A DNA stretch of 8,664 nucleotides. Origin: Bacteroidota bacterium. GTDB taxonomy: Bacteria; Bacteroidota; Ignavibacteria; SZUA-365. Below, one piece after another: positions 6,470 through 8,664 of this stretch (positions are counted from its first letter, which is position 1; every line of letters starts with the position of its first letter). The notes beneath the pieces are model-generated. The model ran no database searches and was not told the origin of the DNA. It was given only the letters and a program-made list of their open reading frames with translations. The translations under genes were made by a program, and so were the position numbers. The stretch spans positions 1 through 8,664 of the forward strand of contig JAGTUZ010000259.1 in assembly GCA_018224415.1 (NCBI GenBank), given 5' to 3'.

Positions 6470-6877
6470 ATGAAAAAAAGATATCTGATCGGCGGTGGCA
6501 TCGTTGTTGTCTTCCTGATCATCGGCGGTCTCTCCTTCCTCAATTCCTCGGTGGAATACGCCACGCTGAGCAAGGCCGAGGAGTCGGGCAAGCGGGTCCA
6601 GGTCACCGGCACATGGGTGCAGGAAATGAGCACGCATTACGACACCGAAAACAACCGTTTCATCTTCTACATGCGCGATGAGGACAACCGCGTCGCCAAA
6701 GTCGAATTCGCCGGCGCCAAGCCCAATAATTTCGACCTTGCCACCAGCGTGGTCGCCAAGGGGCGCTACGAAGACGGCATGTTCAAGGCCAGCGAAGTGC
6801 TGACCAAATGTCCCTCGAAGTACGAAGGCAATCCCGACGGTGACCATCCCGACGGCATCAAGAAAAGCTCGCTTTGA
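6470..6877 (+). CDS. ccmE: Periplasmic heme chaperone CcmE, CxxxY variant
   Basis: The predicted protein has 135 residues. CcmE binds heme covalently on the periplasmic side and carries it from CcmC to CcmF. A basic start (MKKR) and one membrane anchor (about 5-24) lead to the OB-fold domain (about 40-112: KRVQVTGTW, NRFIFYMRD, VAKVEFAGAKPNNF, SVVAKGRYEDGMFKASEVL). The heme site of the common form is HxxxY; here it reads CPSKY with Cys114 and Tyr118. This is the Cys-type CcmE known from Desulfovibrio and some other lineages. The C-terminal tail is short and polar, with one His (126). The start at 6470 is set by the GAAAGGAA ribosome site 7 nt upstream; a frame extending to 6374 lacks a sensible anchor order. 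It lies 49 nt after ccmD and ends just before a strong terminator. Confidence 0.93.
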   Translation: MKKRYLIGGGIVVVFLIIGGLSFLNSSVEYATLSKAEESGKRVQVTGTWVQEMSTHYDTENNRFIFYMRDEDNRVAKVEFAGAKPNNFDLATSVVAKGRYEDGMFKASEVLTKCPSKYEGNPDGDHPDGIKKSSL

Positions 6878-6880
6878 CAG

Positions 6881-6914
6881 CCGGGGAGGCGCCGCGGTGC
6901 CTCCCCCTGTTTTT
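6881..6914 (+). terminator. Intrinsic terminator after ccmE
   Basis: A perfect 8-bp stem is formed by GGGGAGGC (6883-6890) and GCCTCCCC (6899-6906) around an 8-nt loop. A run of five T residues follows (6910-6914). It lies 5 nt past the ccmE stop, so it should end or attenuate the ccmCDE transcript before ccmF. Confidence 0.9.
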
Positions 6915-6946
6915 CCTCATATAGCATACAAAACTCATCTTAAATC
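6915..6946 (+). promoter_or_regulatory. AT-rich patch, possible ccmF promoter region
   Basis: Directly after the terminator the sequence becomes AT-rich (CATATAGCATACAAAACTC, then TTAAAT at 6940-6945) within otherwise GC-rich DNA. This is where a ccmF promoter would be expected, 120-150 nt before the start codon. No convincing pair of boxes at standard spacing could be picked. A small hairpin (CCGGC/GCCGG, 6948-6961) follows. Confidence 0.3.
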
Positions 6947-6978
6947 TCCGGCATCCGCCGGTTCGTTCTCCCCTCCAC

Positions 6979-7022
6979 CCGGGATGGTCTGAAGCCGTTG
7001 TTTTCAACGCGACCATTCCCGG
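6979..7022 (+). other. Long imperfect stem-loop in the ccmF leader
   Basis: CCGGGATGGTC (6979-6989) pairs with GACCATTCCCGG (7011-7022) over 11 base pairs with a single bulged T. Inside it, CGTTG (6996-7000) and CAACG (7005-7009) form a second 5-bp stem with a TTTT loop. The structure lies 42 nt before the ccmF ATG and is not followed by a T run, so it is not a terminator. It could be an mRNA structure or, as DNA, a palindromic protein site. Confidence 0.6.
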
Positions 7023-7063
7023 ACCGCCAAACCAGCGGACGGATCGGTGAAAGGAAACAGCAC

Positions 7064-8664
7064 ATGTACGATTTTCTTGGTCTTCTTGGCAACGTTGCCG
7101 TCATTGTCGGGTTCGCCGCCGCGGTGCTTGCGATGGTCACCTATTTTCGTAGCATCGCGCATCCTCGTCTGATCGGCGTCGCGCGTACCGGGTTCCACGT
7201 CAGCGTGACCACGGTACTGATCGCCTCGCTGATTCTGCTCATCCTTCTCGTCAAACACCAGTTCCAGTTCAACTACGTGTGGGCATACAGTTCACGCGAC
7301 CTGCCGCTCGGCCTTCTGATGTCGACGTTTTACGCCGGTCAGGAAGGCAGTTTCCTGCTCTGGACGCTGATGGTCTCCATCATCGGCGTGGTGCTGATGG
7401 TATACACGCAGAAGCACGACAACGAACGCGAGGTCATGGGTGTGTACAGCAGCATCCTCGCCTTTCTGATGATGTTGCTCATCGTGAAGAATCCCTTCAC
7501 GCCGATCGACGCCGACTTCATTCCCGCCGACGGTCGCGGTCTCAATCCGTTGCTGCAGAATTTCTGGATGCAGATCCATCCACCCATTCTGTTTATCGGA
7601 TTCGCGGCCATGGCACCGCCCTTTGCACTGGCCGTCGCCGCGCTGATGCGCCGCCGCTACCAGGCGTGGGTGGTCAGTTCGCTGCCATGGGTGGTCGCTG
7701 GGTCCATGCTCCTCGGTCTCGGCATCGCGCTCGGCGGATTCTGGGCCTACGAAACGCTCGGCTGGGGCGGATGGTGGGGCTGGGATCCGGTGGAAAACGC
7801 CTCGCTGATTCCCTGGTTGATTTCCGTTGCGCTCATCCACACGATGATCACGCAGAAGCGCACAAAAGGCCTGATCCTGACCAACTTCATTCTCGCGATT
7901 CTCGCCTTTGTGCTCGTGCTGTATTCGACCTTCCTCACACGCAGCGGCGTGCTGGGCGAGGCCTCGGTGCATTCCTTCGTCGATCCCGGGCGTTTCAGCT
8001 TCACGCTGCTGGTGCTGTTCATGTTCGCCTTCACTGACGTCGGCTTCGCCCTGTTGTTCGGCCGCTTTACCAAATGGGGTCGCGGGCTGTTCGACCGGTA
8101 TTCCGGCTGGAAGCTCTACGGCCTGCTGTACCTTATCGTCATCGGCCCGAGTCTCCCGTTGTTCGCCTTCGTGAGCGGCGACCTCGTCCCGGTGTTCAGC
8201 GACATGATCGCCAACGCGAATCCGGTGCTGCTGCTGATCTATTACCCCATGCTCGGCCTTGCACATCTCCTGAATATCCTGGCGTATCTCTGGCTGCCTG
8301 CGTTGATCTTCAAGCTCCTGCAGATCGGCTATGTATTCTCGGGCCGCCTGCACAGCGAATCGAACTTCGACAGCTTTGCCATGATGTCACGTGAAACCTG
8401 GATCGGTATGGGCGCGGGAGTGATTGGCCTGCTGACCTTCATCGTCCTCGTTGGCACGTCGATGCCTATCGTGCCGCAGGTCGTCATCGATTCGATCAAC
8501 TCCGTTTTCTTATCGCTGGGCACCGAACTGCGCCTGGGCAACACCGTCGAGCCGGCATTCTACGACGCGATGGGACTCCCTCTCGCCATCGTGATGACGC
8601 TCATGACCGGCTTCACCCTGCTGCTGATGTGGAGTACCACACGTATCGACATGCTGCTGAAAAA
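7064..8664 (+). CDS. ccmF: Cytochrome c heme lyase subunit CcmF (3' truncated by window)
   Basis: The frame is open to the window edge, giving 533 residues. CcmF accepts heme from CcmE and attaches it to apocytochrome c at the periplasmic face of the inner membrane. The ATG at 7064 has an AAGGAAA ribosome site about 7 nt upstream. The protein is almost wholly membrane-embedded. Key features are FYAGQEGSFLLW near residues 89-100, QIHPPILFIGF with His172, the WWD motif GWGGWWGWDPVENAS (233-247), ALIHTMIT with His259, FLTRSGVLGEASVHSF with His303, and SRETW (442-446). These match the heme-handling histidines of E. coli CcmF (His173, 261 and 303). Between about 344 and 436, where E. coli has a short link, lies an insertion with at least two hydrophobic spans (LYGLLYLIVIGPSLPLFAFV; NPVLLLIYYPMLGLAHLLNI). 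The last conserved His region lies beyond the window. Confidence 0.94.
   Translation, partial: MYDFLGLLGNVAVIVGFAAAVLAMVTYFRSIAHPRLIGVARTGFHVSVTTVLIASLILLILLVKHQFQFNYVWAYSSRDLPLGLLMSTFYAGQEGSFLLWTLMVSIIGVVLMVYTQKHDNEREVMGVYSSILAFLMMLLIVKNPFTPIDADFIPADGRGLNPLLQNFWMQIHPPILFIGFAAMAPPFALAVAALMRRRYQAWVVSSLPWVVAGSMLLGLGIALGGFWAYETLGWGGWWGWDPVENASLIPWLISVALIHTMITQKRTKGLILTNFILAILAFVLVLYSTFLTRSGVLGEASVHSFVDPGRFSFTLLVLFMFAFTDVGFALLFGRFTKWGRGLFDRYSGWKLYGLLYLIVIGPSLPLFAFVSGDLVPVFSDMIANANPVLLLIYYPMLGLAHLLNILAYLWLPALIFKLLQIGYVFSGRLHSESNFDSFAMMSRETWIGMGAGVIGLLTFIVLVGTSMPIVPQVVIDSINSVFLSLGTELRLGNTVEPAFYDAMGLPLAIVMTLMTGFTLLLMWSTTRIDMLLK

Noticed and set aside
3202..6633. An uninterrupted 1143-codon reading frame on the minus strand
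   Set aside because: It is register-matched to five + strand genes (protease, ccmA, ccmB, ccmC, ccmD) that all happen to lie in the same frame. Only TTA, CTA or TCA codons on the + strand would break it, and these are rare in GC-rich genes. The + strand genes have clear family motifs; the antisense product is His/Arg/Glu-rich with none.

Overview
This window looks like a piece of a GC-rich bacterial chromosome. It probably comes from the Bacteroidota/Chlorobiota/Ignavibacteriota (FCB) side of the tree, possibly an Ignavibacteria- or Kapabacteria-like lineage. The clues are a secreted protein with a C-terminal PNPFNP...GVYFYHL...GKFAVL sorting-type domain (type IX secretion style), a heptanucleotide ATGACAG repeat of a kind I associate with such genomes, and a Ccm system with a CxxxY-type CcmE. 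The lineage is inferred, not proven. All genes are on the + strand.

Left part (1-3774): a tightly packed gene string. The last 19 codons of an unidentified gene overlap (ATGA) a gene for a signal-peptide protein with a C-terminal membrane anchor. That gene overlaps (ATGA) a BamD-like outer-membrane assembly lipoprotein gene, which overlaps (GTGA) a hotdog-fold acyl-CoA thioesterase gene. A short tandem-repeat tract follows. Then comes a large secreted putative zinc metalloprotease (HEFHH) with a C-terminal sorting domain.

Right part (3778-8664): a cytochrome c maturation (System I, Ccm) cluster in the order ccmA-ccmB / ccmC-ccmD-ccmE / ccmF. ccmA starts 3 nt after the protease stop, so ccmAB may be read from the upstream operon. 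A 222-nt gap with a candidate promoter and three 21-bp-phased direct repeats precedes ccmCDE. A strong intrinsic terminator follows ccmE. A leader containing a long imperfect stem-loop then precedes ccmF, which runs off the window end. Together CcmABCD load heme onto the periplasmic chaperone CcmE, and CcmF attaches it to apocytochrome c. No ccmG, ccmH or ccmI is seen here, but the window ends inside ccmF.

Most interesting points: (1) CcmC carries an extra extracytoplasmic segment of about 90 residues that, by eye, resembles the OB-fold core of the CcmE encoded two genes downstream. (2) CcmE is the Cys variant (CPSKY) instead of HxxxY. (3) At two gene junctions, short tandem repeats create unbroken ladders of overlapping ATGA stop/start codons joining neighbouring genes. 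(4) Three short repeats at exactly 21-bp spacing sit on the ccmC promoter region. (5) ccmF has a structured leader and an insertion with extra membrane segments.
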